Shown here one piece after another: positions 1-12,930 of a DNA stretch of 58,945 nt. Below the pieces are notes generated by a model, which worked only from the letters and a program-made list of their open reading frames with translations, was not told where the DNA came from and did not search any database. The first letter of the stretch is position 1. Each line of letters starts with the position of its first letter. This DNA comes from Nephromyces sp. MM_2019 (taxonomy: Eukaryota; Apicomplexa; Aconoidasida; Nephromycida). Both the position numbers and the translations under genes were made by a program. The DNA lies in NCBI GenBank assembly GCA_015657535.1, contig JADHZB010001346.1, forward strand, positions 1-58,945, written 5' to 3'.

Positions 1-1459
1 CCCCCCCAAAACTCCAGATTTCTCAGAGTTTCAGCTCCAAAAAACATCGCATCAACTCCTGCTTTGCCACTCTCCTCTTGAGCACCCCCTTCCAACTCAA
101 ACTTCTCCCCGATAGGGCCTCCCTTAACTTTGCCCCCAACATCCACCCCTACACCTTCACTGTACCCAATCAGAGAGTTGTAAAGTAGCGATTCCATCCC
201 AATGCTGCCATCTACCTCACTAGCATACACACCACCATCCTTGCCGTCCCCCATAGAGGCTGCCGAGTGCATTCCAACTCTTTCACTCATAGCAGATTCC
301 ACAGCCAATAAGCTAGTGTGGACTACTCCCTCCGACTGACAAGCCTCTTCATTCTGTAGATCCTTCTTGTAGGCATCAACTTTAGGTAGGCAAATCGCAA
401 GATCTTCGCCAGTATGTTTATCTTTTTCCTGCACAGACAAACCCCTCACAGGCAAGCCATAGCCCAAACTTTTCCTGTCTCCCTCATAGCATATCTGACT
501 AGAAAGCTTTTGAGGAGCTGCCTTCTCTGAGCTAGTATCTCCCCCTGCTACCATGCCATCCAAAGTAGTGGAGAAGCTCGTCATTACGCTGGGTAAGTCT
601 TGAGTCGAATCACCAGATGGCGAATCAGAAGATACAGTAACTCCTACACACGAAGTAAAACCTTCATCATAGCACACAGGCGATGATGGCTGCTGCCATG
701 AGTTTGAGAGCGAGCAGTCGAGCCCCAGGCCAAAATCATTCTGCCTGGTGAAGAAGTCAGCAGGCTTATCCGCACACAATGTTGAACTACCGTTAAGAAG
801 AGTAGATAGCCTCTTTGGGAGTGCGTTTCTGTCGACTTCTGAGTCGCGACTATGGGTTTCAGCAGAGGCGATGTTCTGGTTGGAATTGCGCTTTTCTTGC
901 CTCGTAGGGGGTGTTTCTTGGGTTGGGAGGGGAGTCTTCCGGTTTGAGAAGGAAGTTAGACTTGAGGCAGCACTCTGATTTGAGGGGGAATTGGGGTTTG
1001 AGGGGGGTGTTTCGGTCGAGGGGGGTGTTTCGGTTGAGGGGGGGGTTATACTATTATTATAGCAGTTTGCTACACTCTGGTAAAGATCAAAGTGTCTCTG
1101 AGAGTTTCCTAGTGCACTCGACGACGTGAAAGACTTAAGATCCATTCCTGCCTCACTACTAATTACTGGGGGGAAATTAAAGAGCAGAGAGTTTGCCTCT
1201 GAGACTGGAAAAGAAAACGGGGGGGGGTTAGAAACGGGGTATTGGTGGAAGCTGTTATTAGATGCAGAAGGAAAGGTAGGATGGTATGAGGGGGTATTAG
1301 CACCAGCATCTTTCGCCGGAGCTAAGGCTGCTACCTTAAAACTAGGCTGGGTAGTAGCGATATGCTCACCAGGCATGAGCTCCAGAGGTTTACTAGAAGG
1401 GGAGGGTTTGGGAGAAGATAGCAGATTACAAAGAAATCCAGATGAGTCAAACTGTTTTT
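1..1459 (-). CDS. Large Ser/Pro/Asn-rich exon of the CCCH gene, open at the window edge
   Basis: The minus frame has no stop from 1487 down to base 1. A good acceptor (pyrimidine run then TTTCTGCAG) sets the exon start at 1459, and its phase matches the GTAGAG donor at 2226. The translation is rich in Ser, Pro, Asn and Thr, with a short tandem repeat of Thr-Glu-Thr-Pro-Pro-Ser type around 990-1045. Towards the window edge it becomes Gly- and Glu-rich. No domain is recognised. It is the presumed disordered C-terminal part of the zinc-finger protein. Confidence 0.65.
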
Positions 1460-4400
1460 CTGCAGAAATCAGGGGGGGGGGAAAAGATTAGTGTTCAATG
1501 AGGACACCAGCAAGAAACTGCATTGAAGATGATGAAACTAGCCATACACAGCATTGATGTGGCAAGATGAAGAGGAGGGAATGCGGGAAGGGGGAAGGAA
1601 ACGAGGGAAGGAAATGAGTGTGTGCGTGCGGGATGCACTTAGACGTCTAGACGTTAAAGAAGAGAAAAATAGCTAAAGGACCCACAGATAGGGGCATAAT
1701 AGGAAGTCTTTTTATCTTCACATTCGGTAGCTTATCAGCTGATTTATATTAGAGAAGACGAGCAAATCCAAAGACAAGGAAGCTCAGCACCCAGCACCTA
1801 CTGTTAAACACACACATATAGTAGAAAATTCAGCCACATATTCACACGCACATACTTGTTAGCGACAAAAAAATCATTCATCCACATCTTCAGGAGAAAC
1901 ACACACCAATACACTCCAACACACATTCTACGATACGCCACAAAATACCCTAAAATACACCCCAAAATACACACCTGTAGAGACAAACCTCACACATCTC
2001 CAAAAATGTCCCCATAAATCCTCGAATAAACCTCAAAAAGCGCCAAAATTCCCTCAAATCAACCCCCCCAAATCAACACCCCCAGAAAACCCCAAAACAA
2101 ACCCCCCCAAATCAACACCCCCAGAAAACCCCCAAACAAACCCCCCCAAATCAACACCCCCCAGAAAACCCCTCCCCCAAATCAACACCCTCCACCCCTC
2201 CCCCAAACCAACCCCCCTAACTCTACCTATGGCTGAAAAAAGGGCTCCATTGCTATATCTTTCCAAATTAGCACCAGAAAAATCCCCATTAACAAATTCC
2301 CCTCTACCCTTATTGATTAACTCAGAATCCAAAACAGTGGAATGCTCTCTCCTATACCTTCCCCCTTCAGACGATAGCAATCCATCCTGTAGGTATCGAG
2401 GAGGCATGTAATTGAAGATTCCCTTGCCGTTATTATCACCATCAAAGGCCTTTGGAAAAGGCCCATGAGCTTGATGTATCGTCCCTCCTTGAAGGCTTTC
2501 CAGAAGATCACTAACGTGTCCATGTAAACCAGTGTGTGCGGAATTCTGAGTAGGGTTTGGTGGCGACAAACTCGGGCCTTTCCCAGTACTACTCAATTGA
2601 CTTAAACTTCTCTGTAAAGTATATTCACCTAAATTTAGAGTATGGGAAGGGTACTTAGCACCCCCCCCCCAGTCGTTGAGGCTAGATTATAGCTTAAACT
2701 ACCCTCAGTGACTGCCATTTGGTGATGACTTTCAGTAGAGACTGAGAGATAGGGGGGATACCTAGCATCCCCCATAGGGGGTGCAGGGGGCTTATAGCTC
2801 AAGTCTCCCTCATATCTCGAACTAGTCAACGCCACTGAACTATTTTGAGGTATTCGTAAAGCCTGAGACTGTTCCTTATAGGAGTCAACTGTAGCTGACG
2901 CCAAAACTTGCCTCGCACACGGGCTTCCTATAGCGCTAGGAGTGTAGTTACAGCCGCTCATGCTAGAGGGAGCTTTGCAGTCTGCGTTGGGAAGGAGGGC
3001 AGTTAGGCTTTGCAGAGAGTGCGCCTCTCCTCGAAGATCTAACAACCCCCCCTTCGCTTCATTCCATCGGAGGGGCTTAGCTACTTGAGCAAATGTGAGC
3101 TCGGTGCTACTCTTTCCAGTCTTCAAGGCTTCTCTTCTTAGGTAGTCTTGAGGCCCAATTGAGGAAGGTTGATTGTATAAGGCAGTGGGTGCATTAATAT
3201 GGAAGGGGGAAAAGGGGGGTAAACCTTGGAGATTATAGCCAGGATAAGCACTTATTGTTGCCTGTTAGGGGGGGGNGGAGTGGGGGTTGAATGGCATGCA
3301 AATAGAGGCAAAGAGGAGTATTCCCCGCATGAAACGATGTGGTTGAGGGGATGAGGATCTCATGAGCAGCTTTTGCTTACAGATGGGAACGACAAGTGAG
3401 TGAGCCCAGAGAAAGAGATTCTAACGGTGGAAGTATAATACACATTCAAACACGCATACAAAATAGAAACTTACACATGCACACACAAAGGCGCATATAA
3501 AGACAAAGAAAAAGAAAATCGCAAGCGAAAAAACTATATTGATGAAGGTATTGGGCTTTAACGCTGGGTATTACGCACACAAGCTTTATTTCAAACTAAA
3601 GCAAAAGAACCAAAGCCAAACACATAGAAAATGAGTAAAAGGATTAAAAAAATTGGTGCAACCAAGTGAGTACGACACTTCACATCATCCTAGTTGTAAG
3701 TGCAAAATAACCTGCTGCGGAGGCTGCTTAGTCACACCAAATTTGGACTCCTCAGAGCATGACGTATGAGCCTGGTTCCTGTGAAGATTCACAGAGAGAA
3801 ACAGGGGGTGATGAGAGTCTTCAATAGCACTGAGAAGATCGAGAGAGGGAGAGAGAGAGCAATCAGCGGGTGCCATAGCAGTGTGAAGACGCACTGAGTT
3901 AGAGAAAACAGAATCTTTAATAACAATACAGCTCTAAGCATAAACTCAGAGTGAAGAAACCCTTTAAAATCAAGTATTTAGGCTCTGCAATTACAAATTT
4001 TTCAGCAAAAAGAGCATCATCAAGGCGATAACACCACTAGACTCATCAAAATATGATGAAACTGAGAAAAAAATGAGATTTCATGAAAAAAATTCGCCGT
4101 GAAAACTAGTTTAAAGCTTCATTTTTGAAGACTTTAGAAACTTGGCTAATGTGCTACTGAACGAAAATGAGTTTGATAGCACAAGAGATGGGGAAAGTGC
4201 TGATAAAAAGAGCATTTGAGCAAAAAAAAATCAAGCACACACACATAAACACACCAACTCACGCAAATACACATACATACCAACTCAAACACACGCAAAC
4301 ACACAAAATAACTACACTGAAAACAAATCTTGTTTGGGCTGCGGAAGATTAACATCGTCAAATGCTTTAAAATGAAGACATGTTTGAAGACGCAGGGAAT

Positions 4401-7400
4401 CAGCCAGAAAGCCGAGATACACGCATTAAAAAATGTTCATTAAGATGCATTAGTATCCTGCATCTTTATCTGAATTAGCACACAGAGCCCTCTATTTACA
4501 CACACACATGTGTGTGTGTAAATGAGCTGCCATGCTAGCAGCACATACATTTCCACCGATAATACAGCTTAAATAGTGCCGTTCAAAGGCATAAAGCTCA
4601 CACACACACAAGCACACTTACGGCTTCGGTCGCAACTCCAAAAATCCGTGTGCGTATCTACAGGTATCACCCATTGGGCAGAGACGTCCTGAACATAGGA
4701 AACAAGCACACACTCTCATCCACACTCACAGCATAAGACTGAAGTATAAAAGGTATGATCTACGGCGTAGAAGCAGCAATAAAACACACACATTATCACT
4801 AGAAGCAAGCTGAAAATTTCAGAAAAAACAAGAAAGCATGTATGAATACTCATATGCCACACGTGTGTTGATGCATAAATAAGTAAGAAACTTTCCCGGT
4901 TTAGTGATCTATCCATGTGTGCGTATCCGTGTGTGCAGACAGTGAAACTTACGCACACAGTGCACGCAGCCAACGATATGCACACAAGATAGAGGCATAA
5001 AAAGCTATAAATACATAGGCAAAGGGTAGATGGGAACGTACTGTAAGCACAAAAGCAACTACGGCACACACATATGCATGCGCAATAGAACTAAGGAAAC
5101 CTTATCATAAACACAGAGCTAGGCACACACAAAGCGATGCACACAAGGCTGCAAACACACATTGATGCACACCCAAAGTGATGAACACACAAGTACACAC
5201 ACATATAGACGCACACATAACCACACACATATGAATGCCAAAAAAAGCAAAAGTATTAGCACTTCGTATACAGAAACATACAACAGACATAAGGAAAACT
5301 GCAGTCGTTAAAGCTTACCTCTAGCGTAATAAGAACATAAAGAAGTCTTATACACATCACTGGTGGCACGAAGCTCCTGGTGGGTGTGTGCGTAGCGACA
5401 AGCCGAATTCTCGCAATTCTCATTCTGTTAAAACAAAGGGCTCAAAAAATATGAACAACAGAGTTTCTAAAAATGAGGAAATAGTGAGTGTACGTACACC
5501 GAGACTTTCAGGGTTTTTCAAGCTACCAGAAATATGAAAATGTAATGTTATGCGCCTCTTCAATTAAGTAGACAGCATCCACCTATACTCCAGCAGCAGA
5601 GGAAATAGTCTATGTACGCAATGCCATTTTAATTCACTCAAACTTTCAGCAGCTGACTAAAAGGATATAATGAAGTGGAGCTCCTATAGTCTGAGAAAAT
5701 AATGATGTATTTCTACCGTTGATGCGTGTTGGTGTGCGTTGGGGTATCATGGGGTGTGTGCTAGTTCGTAAGCGTATCATTCACCCCCCTTTTGGGTGGC
5801 AGATATCGCTTAAAACCACGGAGATGCCTAACAACACTGCCACACACACCAAAAAGATATTAGTTCGCTTTAATCAAGCAAAGCAGCCGCACACTTCCTT
5901 CAAGATATTGTAATCGCTGATTTTGTGTGCATAGATGGGCTACTCTCAATACATCAAAATTCCTGCCTTTTCATCAGCTAAACTACTCGCATTTTAAACA
6001 TCTTCATGCAATCATTTAAGTAACTCCAAATGCAGCAGCACACAGAGAGTGCAGGAGTCGGAGTATATACATACCTAATCTACACCTACACCTAAACGGG
6101 CCACATCCCTGCAACACACAAAACTCATACTTCTGAACTACACATATCTACCACAAATACGAAACACACGCACCTAAACTACACACACCCGCACTGCACA
6201 CAAACCTCATACACCTAAACATACACACAACATTCTAAAGATAGAGGATAAAAAAGGGCTTACTTTTAATATTAAAGGACATAGCCTAGTTCTAGTCAGA
6301 TCAATAGCTCCTCTGAAGAAAAAATGAAACTTAAAGCTGGGCTACTCTAAAGTGCACGCATTGATACTCTCATCAAAGTGTGTGTATGTGTGCAGAATTC
6401 ACTGGAAATTGCATAAGGCTATATATCAAACAGGGCAATTCAAGTGCAGAAGCAAATGGCTGCGTTAAGCACATATAAGGCCGGCGAAAGATACATCTTA
6501 AGCTAAAAAGTGGACGTACACTCAACGAAGATATTATTCGCTTCAAAAAAGTATATTCTGAATCAACTAGTGCAAACTGAAAGGCTTGAAACATAGAATA
6601 GTCAGAGAATATATTAGCAAACTAATGGAGGAAAAAAAACACACACAAATAGAGAAACACACATAGTAAGCATAGGAATACAGACTGTAAAGACAAACAC
6701 AAATATGCATAAAGTAAACATAAGCACATATACAGTAAACACACACACACACACACAGCAAATATAAACACCCATAAAGTAAAAATAAACACATATAAAG
6801 TAAAAAAAAAAAACCCGCACACATACAGCTAATGCTAGCACACACAGGCGCACACATGGCAAATACAAGCACACACACTGGAGTTCCATACGATTCAAGC
6901 TCTTCATGCAAATTACCTTTGCTCAGCGACAGAGTGTGCGTAGTTACAATGCTCATTCCATCTACAAGCACCCTTGCGAAACCACGGGCACCTGAATAAA
7001 TCAATGCACACACACCACAATAACGTCTATTTACGTGCTTCAAGAAACAGCCTCCAGAGACTGTGTGTGTGTGTGTGTTTAATACTGCAATTTCATGCAG
7101 ACAATGCGCTTTTTGCTTCCTTTTTCATCCTGTTGTGATGATAAAAATGGGCACAAATGTATAGTAAGGCAAACGAAGTTACAGTATAAGCAAATCTGAT
7201 AAAAAGCAAAAAATTTAATGTAAAAGAAGGAGGAACGAAGATGAAACAGCAGAAACAAATAGAAAAACAAGTGTAGACTCCTAAATAGTGGAAAAAGAAA
7301 AGATACGCAAAAGAGGGTGAGAAAGAATCGCGAGAACGAAGAGAAAGACAAAGAGATAAAGAAAGAGAAAACAGGGATGAAAAGAAAAGAAGCAAAAATC

Positions 7401-8371
7401 AAAGAGTAAGAGGAAGACGTAAAATAACATGAGAAAAGCACAAAAATCAGAGAAAAAAGGGGTGCAAAGAAAGGAAAAGAAGCATAAAAACTAAAAAGAG
7501 AACAAAAAAAAGCCAAAAATTCAAAGCAGAAAAGCAAATGAAACTGAAAATCGCGAATTCACACACAAAAATATCAATTTTTATGCAGATATAGAGGTGA
7601 TACCGAAAGAGAGAAAAACCGTCAAAAAGCAGATAAAAAGTAGTAAATGAAAAACACTCCCTTTTTTGTTGGAAGAGTAGGTGAGGGAATATTGCTTGAT
7701 AGAAGAAAAAAATCACTCTATAATCTTCACGATAAAAATTCCTATTTTTAGAGCACTGGTTGATTTGCTATATATGTAGCGACGCTGCGCACAGAGATAT
7801 GAAAAGCACACTGAATCATAGAATCAAACCAAATGTAAAACAAAAGGTGCTAGACGACTAGAGTATGTCAGACGAATACAGAGAAGCCATAGAGACATCT
7901 AGAAAAAGCTTACCACGAGATAAGACCTGCAGCACACACACGCGTTCAAAAAGCGTATAAAGCGCACTACCCTCTAGCGCATAGTCCACAAATGTACAGA
8001 CCATCATTCACTCTCGTATAATGCAGTTGATGTACCCATTTAAAGCTTCAAATACTCAAAAACTTTGGTACTAACTAGTAAACAAAGGGACCTAGCAGGC
8101 ACACACGCACAAAATTGCATCGAAGATAGAAATTAACAAACAAAAATAGCATGCTCTAGCGATCTTGAAATATTCCTAGCCAGCATAGACTTTTGTACAC
8201 GCTGAATTCTATTCCAATATACACAAGGAGGTGGAAAAGTAACGCGGAAAAGAACACACACTGCTAAGCTCCAAAAATCTTCAGTAAGAGCAATTCTATC
8301 CGCTTCACTCACATTTTTGTCTTGAAGAAGTTGTTAAAAGTTATTTTGTTTTTAGGATCGCACTTTGCCAT
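1..8371 (-). CDS. Triple CCCH zinc-finger RNA-binding protein, 3' end beyond window
   Basis: Exons on the minus strand: 8371-8313, 6991-6917, 6312-6264, 5424-5319, 4688-4622, perhaps 4338-4316, then 3893-3712, 3261-2227 and 1459 to beyond base 1. The start is an ATG in an AAAATGG context. Spliced in phase, the first 110 residues hold three CCCH fingers: C21-x7-C29-x5-C35-x3-H39, C56-x8-C65-x4-C70-x3-H74 and C91-x8-C100-x5-C106-x3-H110. Linkers FKTKMC, TRTRLC, YKTSLC and ELR after each finger are hallmarks of this family. Each finger is split across exons, yet all four splice phases from exon 1 to exon 5 fit. CCCH proteins of this kind bind AU-rich or other single-stranded RNA and control mRNA fate. 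The rest is a long low-complexity Ser/Pro/Asn-rich region. Fingers and exons 1-5 are secure; the join from exon 5 to 3893 is tentative, and the 3261-2227 exon has an apparent one-base frame break. Confidence 0.85.
2061..2215 (-). repeat. G-rich tandem repeat in an intron of the CCCH gene
   Basis: About four units of roughly 37 bases. On the sense (minus) strand each has runs of five to seven G separated by TTT, TTGATTTG and TTTTCT spacers. The array lies inside the 2226-1460 intron, directly after the donor. Such G-runs could form G-quadruplexes in RNA or DNA. Confidence 0.8.
2227..3261 (-). CDS. Pro/Ser-rich exon of the CCCH gene with a homopolymer frame break
   Basis: The acceptor is a C-rich tract ending CTAACAG (exon starts 3261, phase 0). 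The donor is ATAG|GTAGAG (exon ends 2227, phase 1). The frame reads openly from 3261 to about 2660 and then stops. A second frame is open from about 2686 to the donor. The two frames overlap at a run of ten C at 2661-2670. One more C (or two fewer) would join them and also give the phase needed by exon 1459. The product is proline- and serine-rich without a recognisable domain. An assembly or sequencing error is the simplest reading; a real pseudogene is possible. Confidence 0.6.
3276..3276. other. Ambiguous base N in a G homopolymer
   Basis: A single N sits inside a run of G just upstream (in minus-strand sense) of the 3261 acceptor. It shows that homopolymers in this assembly are not reliable, which supports the frame-break explanation at 2661-2670. 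Confidence 0.95.
3712..3893 (-). CDS. Internal exon of the CCCH gene
   Basis: A very good acceptor (TTTTCTCTAACTCAG) precedes the exon. The donor is CAGCAG|GTTATT. The exon begins in phase 1 and ends in phase 0, matching the start of exon 3261. The 60-odd residues include MAPADCSL and end in KQPPQQ, with no known domain. The exon upstream (4688-4622) ends in phase 2, so a small exon must lie between; 4338-4316 is one candidate that fixes the phase. Confidence 0.55.
4316..4338 (-). CDS. Possible 23-base microexon bridging the CCCH exons
   Basis: This is predicted only because it solves the phase problem between 4688-4622 (phase 2 out) and 3893-3712 (phase 1 in). The acceptor reads TTAATCTTCCGCAG and the donor T|GTAGTT. 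It would add about eight residues (PNKICFQ region). A competing 35-base candidate with acceptor GATGCAG near 4456 also fits. Transcript data would decide. Confidence 0.3.
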
Positions 8372-11300
8372 TTTTACTAATAAAATCAATGCCGTGCTGC
8401 TCGCAGTAAAGGGCGCCAAACAGGAGGCCAGACTCAAAGGCAGAGACACACAAGCAAAGGCAAAGACACACACGTAACACTAGCCCTCAAAAAATCCCAC
8501 AGAAACACACTGGAAAATACACGCAAGCTCCAATGTTCAAAAAGAAACACAAGTTCTTCAAAATACTCACAATCTTCAATTCCCAAAAGACAGATGCTCT
8601 TCAAAAAATACACAACTTCCAATTCTAAAAAAGACACACACACACGTTCTCCAAAACACACATACTCAAAGAATTTCACTATAGTCTTACCAAACACATA
8701 TTTTGACGTTCCCATGCATTGCATTACTCGCATAATCCTTTAAAACTCACGCACACACACAGACACGCAATATATACCAGAATAAAGTATATTATCCAAA
8801 CACTAAAAGAAGCAATCTTCAACATTCCAACACACAGATACCCTTTTAAACAAGCACAAAATCATCCCAATTCATCATCTTCAGACATCAATGAATCAAA
8901 CTCTAATCTCGCTCTTCAAGCGTCATCCACGGGGATTACTTACCCCCCGTAAAACCACCCAAATATTTCGCTACTAGTTAATTCCTTCTCTTCACAAAAA
9001 AAGATGATCAAATTACTTCTTCCTCCTCCAAAAACAAAAACAACACATAGAGAATCGCGAAACTTCCAAGGCAAAGAGAATATTAAGGGTATGTATACTC
9101 CATTACGTTTCTGTGTGTGTACCTATTCTTTCTTCTTTGGTATTCTAATACCCACGACCGACCTTTCTCTCTCTGTGTGGGTGTGCGTACTCTTTCCCGA
9201 AATTCTAACACCCACAACCTTACTGTATCTGCGTACTCGTTCCAGAAATTCTACTAACAACCAAATAAAATATCCGATCATGAAAAGCTGAATCCTACGC
9301 ACACATATACAAATTTTCAATCAACACACAAATCAATCTACCTTTTCTTTTTAAGAAAAAAATCTACCAAGGATGCAGGAAATCAACTAGAAAGTTTACC
9401 TTTAAAAAAATCGCAAACTCTAGAAAAAAAAGTCAAAAAACCAGCAAAATATCAAAAAATTTCAATAGAAAATGCCTTTTAAAAATAGATGAAACAGTAA
9501 TTTCTTTGAGATATTGAAAAAAAGGGAAAATCTGCAAAAAACGAGGTTTTCTAGAAACTCGTCGGGCCTAAACAAACAGCAATACGACAAATTTTGAGGA
9601 AAAATAGTAAAGAAATATGAGAAAGAATAAAGTCTATCAAATGAAGATGTTTTATCTTCTAGGGATACTCTTTTCTGATAGTTTCATAAGGTTTGATACA
9701 ATTTGAGGCTGAAAGCACTTTGGTTTGATTGTTGATAAACGTATAATGCAAGGAAACTAAAAAAATGGGGAGGGTGGAAGAAGGGGTGCGAAGAGGGGGG
9801 GTGGGTGGAAGACGGGTGTGAAGAGGGGGGTGGATAGAAGAAAGGGTAGGTGGAAGAAGGGGTCGGATGAATACAAAGAGTGGAAAATTAGGGGGGCGAT
9901 GAAGCGGGTGGGTTTATGTGCTGGAGACGGAGTAAACAGCGAGAAGAGAGCAGAAAACAACAGAAAAAGGAAAAGAACAACTAGAAAAGCTAACAAACAT
10001 GTGTAAAACTTTAAAGCAAATTTTTCAGCACATAATTCTTAGAGACTCGCTTCGCTTTAGGGCTTTAATGCACATGCATGGAAGCATAAGCAGGAATACA
10101 AGGAAAACACACCAAAACTTCTTCAACTATAAAGCAGAGGAGAAATTTTCCCTAAAGTCAAAAAAGTACCTTCAAACTGAAGCTAGATACACACACACAA
10201 ACACACACACCAGCTAAAATACATACTCCAAACTAAATAAAAGAATCAAACGCCTAAAATAAAGTGTACTACTTATATATGAACATACAAATTGCGTCAA
10301 AAAAGAAAAAGCTTGCACCACAGCAGATCAACTACATAAACACACAAAAAAAAGCTTCAAAACCCACAATGCACCTCTCAAATATCTCCCTTTGGTAACT
10401 CGTATGAAAAACCTCCACATAGCCCAGAAATATTACAAAACACCTTCAAAAGAAAGAAAAAAACGTTATTTTAAACAAAAAAATACGCAATTCGCACAGA
10501 GGTGCAAAAATAGAAAAAAAGAGCAAAATGAGGCAGTGAGAAGGAAGAAACAGAGAAAATCAGACTGAAGATAAAAAAGGTAAAAAAAAGAAAAATATTA
10601 AAGTACAAAGAGTAGTAGGGCTTTTATACTTGGTGTGCTTTGATAAACTGGATTCCTTGATATAGTAATCCTCTTCAAACATATACACACACGAACACCA
10701 CGCACAAACACACACACAAACACGCACACAAAAAGGAAAATCTACACAAATATGCACTGGGTTCATATAAACCCACGATTTTCAGAGCAGGATGTAATGC
10801 ACACGCCTCTGTGTGCGCCAACCTAAATGCACCACTTTAAAATTATTCCTACTATTGCTTTTGGCTACTTTATCCGTTTATTCCCTCAGTTTAAAGCGTT
10901 TCACGCGTGCATATCAGGAAAGATAAAGATATTAAAGCCAAAGGAAAGATGATCTTCACGCAGCAACTCACTCAAAAACTCTCCAGTCAAAAAAAAGCTC
11001 GCAACAGCGCGTACACACACACGCACACACAAACATAAAACAAAACAGGCACCTACAGGTGCAAATTCTCAAGCACACACTTAGAAGATTAGGCGCAATG
11101 AGTAACACACAGCTTGTGATACACACGTATAGATCAACGAGCATATTTAATAGCAAACATTCAGCAGTGCAAATCACAGCAACGGAGTTCACCTTGGGTC
11201 GCACACACACATAAAAAAGGCTATATTAACAATCAATTAGTCGCTATAGGCGTAAGCCTGGAAATCAGCAGCTTTGTATAATCACACCATCTCGTAACAT

Positions 11301-11554
11301 CAATCGGTAGATTTTGTTACGAAAAAGCAGGAAAAAATAGGTTGAATATACAGAACACACATTTGTTGATATACTAGGAACGTTCCTCTCTCACACACAC
11401 ACACACACAAGCAGCACACACTTTACATGTACATACACTCCAGTGAAAAACCTATCCGGGAGGACCCACGAAAATACATGAAAAATTTTCAGATAAAACT
11501 AAATGAAAACACACAAATGATTATCAAAGTTAGCAGCAAGATCAGGGGCCAAAA

Positions 11555-11960
11555 GACAGTGTGTGTGAGGCTATATGAGTACCTGTGTGCTTGAGGTTAT
11601 GAGTACCTGTATGCTTGAGGTCGCATGAATAGCCATGTATGTGAGCTTGAGGCTATACGCATAGATGTATGTGGGTATACGAGGCTATATAAGTAGCTAT
11701 ATGTGTGTGCTTGAGGTTATATGAGGAGCTGTGTGCTTGAGGTTGCATAAATAGCTGTGTGTGCGTGCTTGAGGCTATACGCATAGATGCGTGTGGGTAT
11801 ATGAGGCTATATGAATGCGTAAGTGTGTCTGAGGTTATATAAATAGCTCTGTGTATGTGCTTGAGGTTACATGAATAGGTGTTTGCGTGTGTGTGTGAAC
11901 TTGAGATTATATACAACAAGCGTGTGTGTATGGTTGAGACTACATAAATATAGACGCGTG
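11555..11960. repeat. Degenerate minisatellite (TGCTTGAGGTTATATGA type)
   Basis: Roughly ten imperfect copies of a 35 to 45 base unit of the form GTGTGCTTGAGGCTATATGAATAGCT. The repeat is open in one minus frame, but the resulting peptide is just the translated repeat and is not called as a gene. Confidence 0.75.
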
Positions 11961-12639
11961 TGCACTTCTGTTGGCGCACATTTCTAGGAGTGTAAATTAG
12001 TGACTTTACAAGTTCATGCGTGAATACGCAAGTCTGCGTGAGCACACATGCAAGAGAGTACTCATGTATATACAGTAGTTTGCATCTGACTCTAAGCCTG
12101 TGTGTAAAACACTTAAAATAAGGCTTTCATAAGAAACTGATCAGGCTAGTTTCACGGCTTTCTTCAAACACCATGCAGAGATATGCACTACAGTATTTGG
12201 TACCAAAAAATTAATTATTAAACGCATACACACAAATACAGAGCGAGCAAGAGCATGAGAGGTCAAACACACACAACAGCACAATAATGGCTAGAAAAAA
12301 TATCAGCATAGCAGTAGCAGCTCTACTGCATTTCATGCACAACACACACAGAACTCGTCAAAACGCGTTATACGTTGAAAGGGAGCTAATGATTTGAGCT
12401 AATAGGTACTAACCACGAAAAAATCTTACGTGTGTGTGTGCAAGGCACCAAGCCATTAACATAAGTATTAAGCTGGAACTGGGGATATACGCATCACAAA
12501 AAGTCTACAGACAGACAAACGCAAGCGAAAAGCATAAACAACTACGTGAGTAAAATTCTCATACAGCAGCTTGTCTCAAACTAAAACCTCAGATCGTAAA
12601 CGTGAGGGTTGGTATACTAAGTTAAGCACTCAAAGATCA

Positions 12640-12930
12640 AGCTATACACACGCTAAGCGTTATCTGTAGCAAGACTTATGCAAAATGAAGTAAACACACT
12701 CAGTTGGACACACACTAAGCTACATGCACAGCTTCACGAAAGCAATAAGATTCAAGCACAATAATCTAAATACGCACAGAGCTTCACACGCACACATTAA
12801 GAGTTACATGCACTAAGATACTTATACACACAGTTTCACGCACACGCTAAGCTTCACACACAAATGCATCACAAGTGATAATATTTTTAGCACAAAGCTT
12901 CACGCACACGCTAAGCTTCAATCAAAAAGG
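12640..12930. repeat. Dispersed short repeat GCTAAGCTTCACGCACAC
   Basis: The sequence CGCTAAGCTTCACRCACA recurs several times between 12640 and 12930 with variable CA-rich spacers. No coding potential is seen. Confidence 0.6.

Noticed and set aside
6567..7043. 158-codon minus ORF overlapping CCCH exon 2
   Set aside because: Wrong frame relative to the zinc-finger exon and mostly TG repeat.
11653..12045. 130-codon minus ORF rich in His and Thr
   Set aside because: Reads through a minisatellite; no start context or domain.
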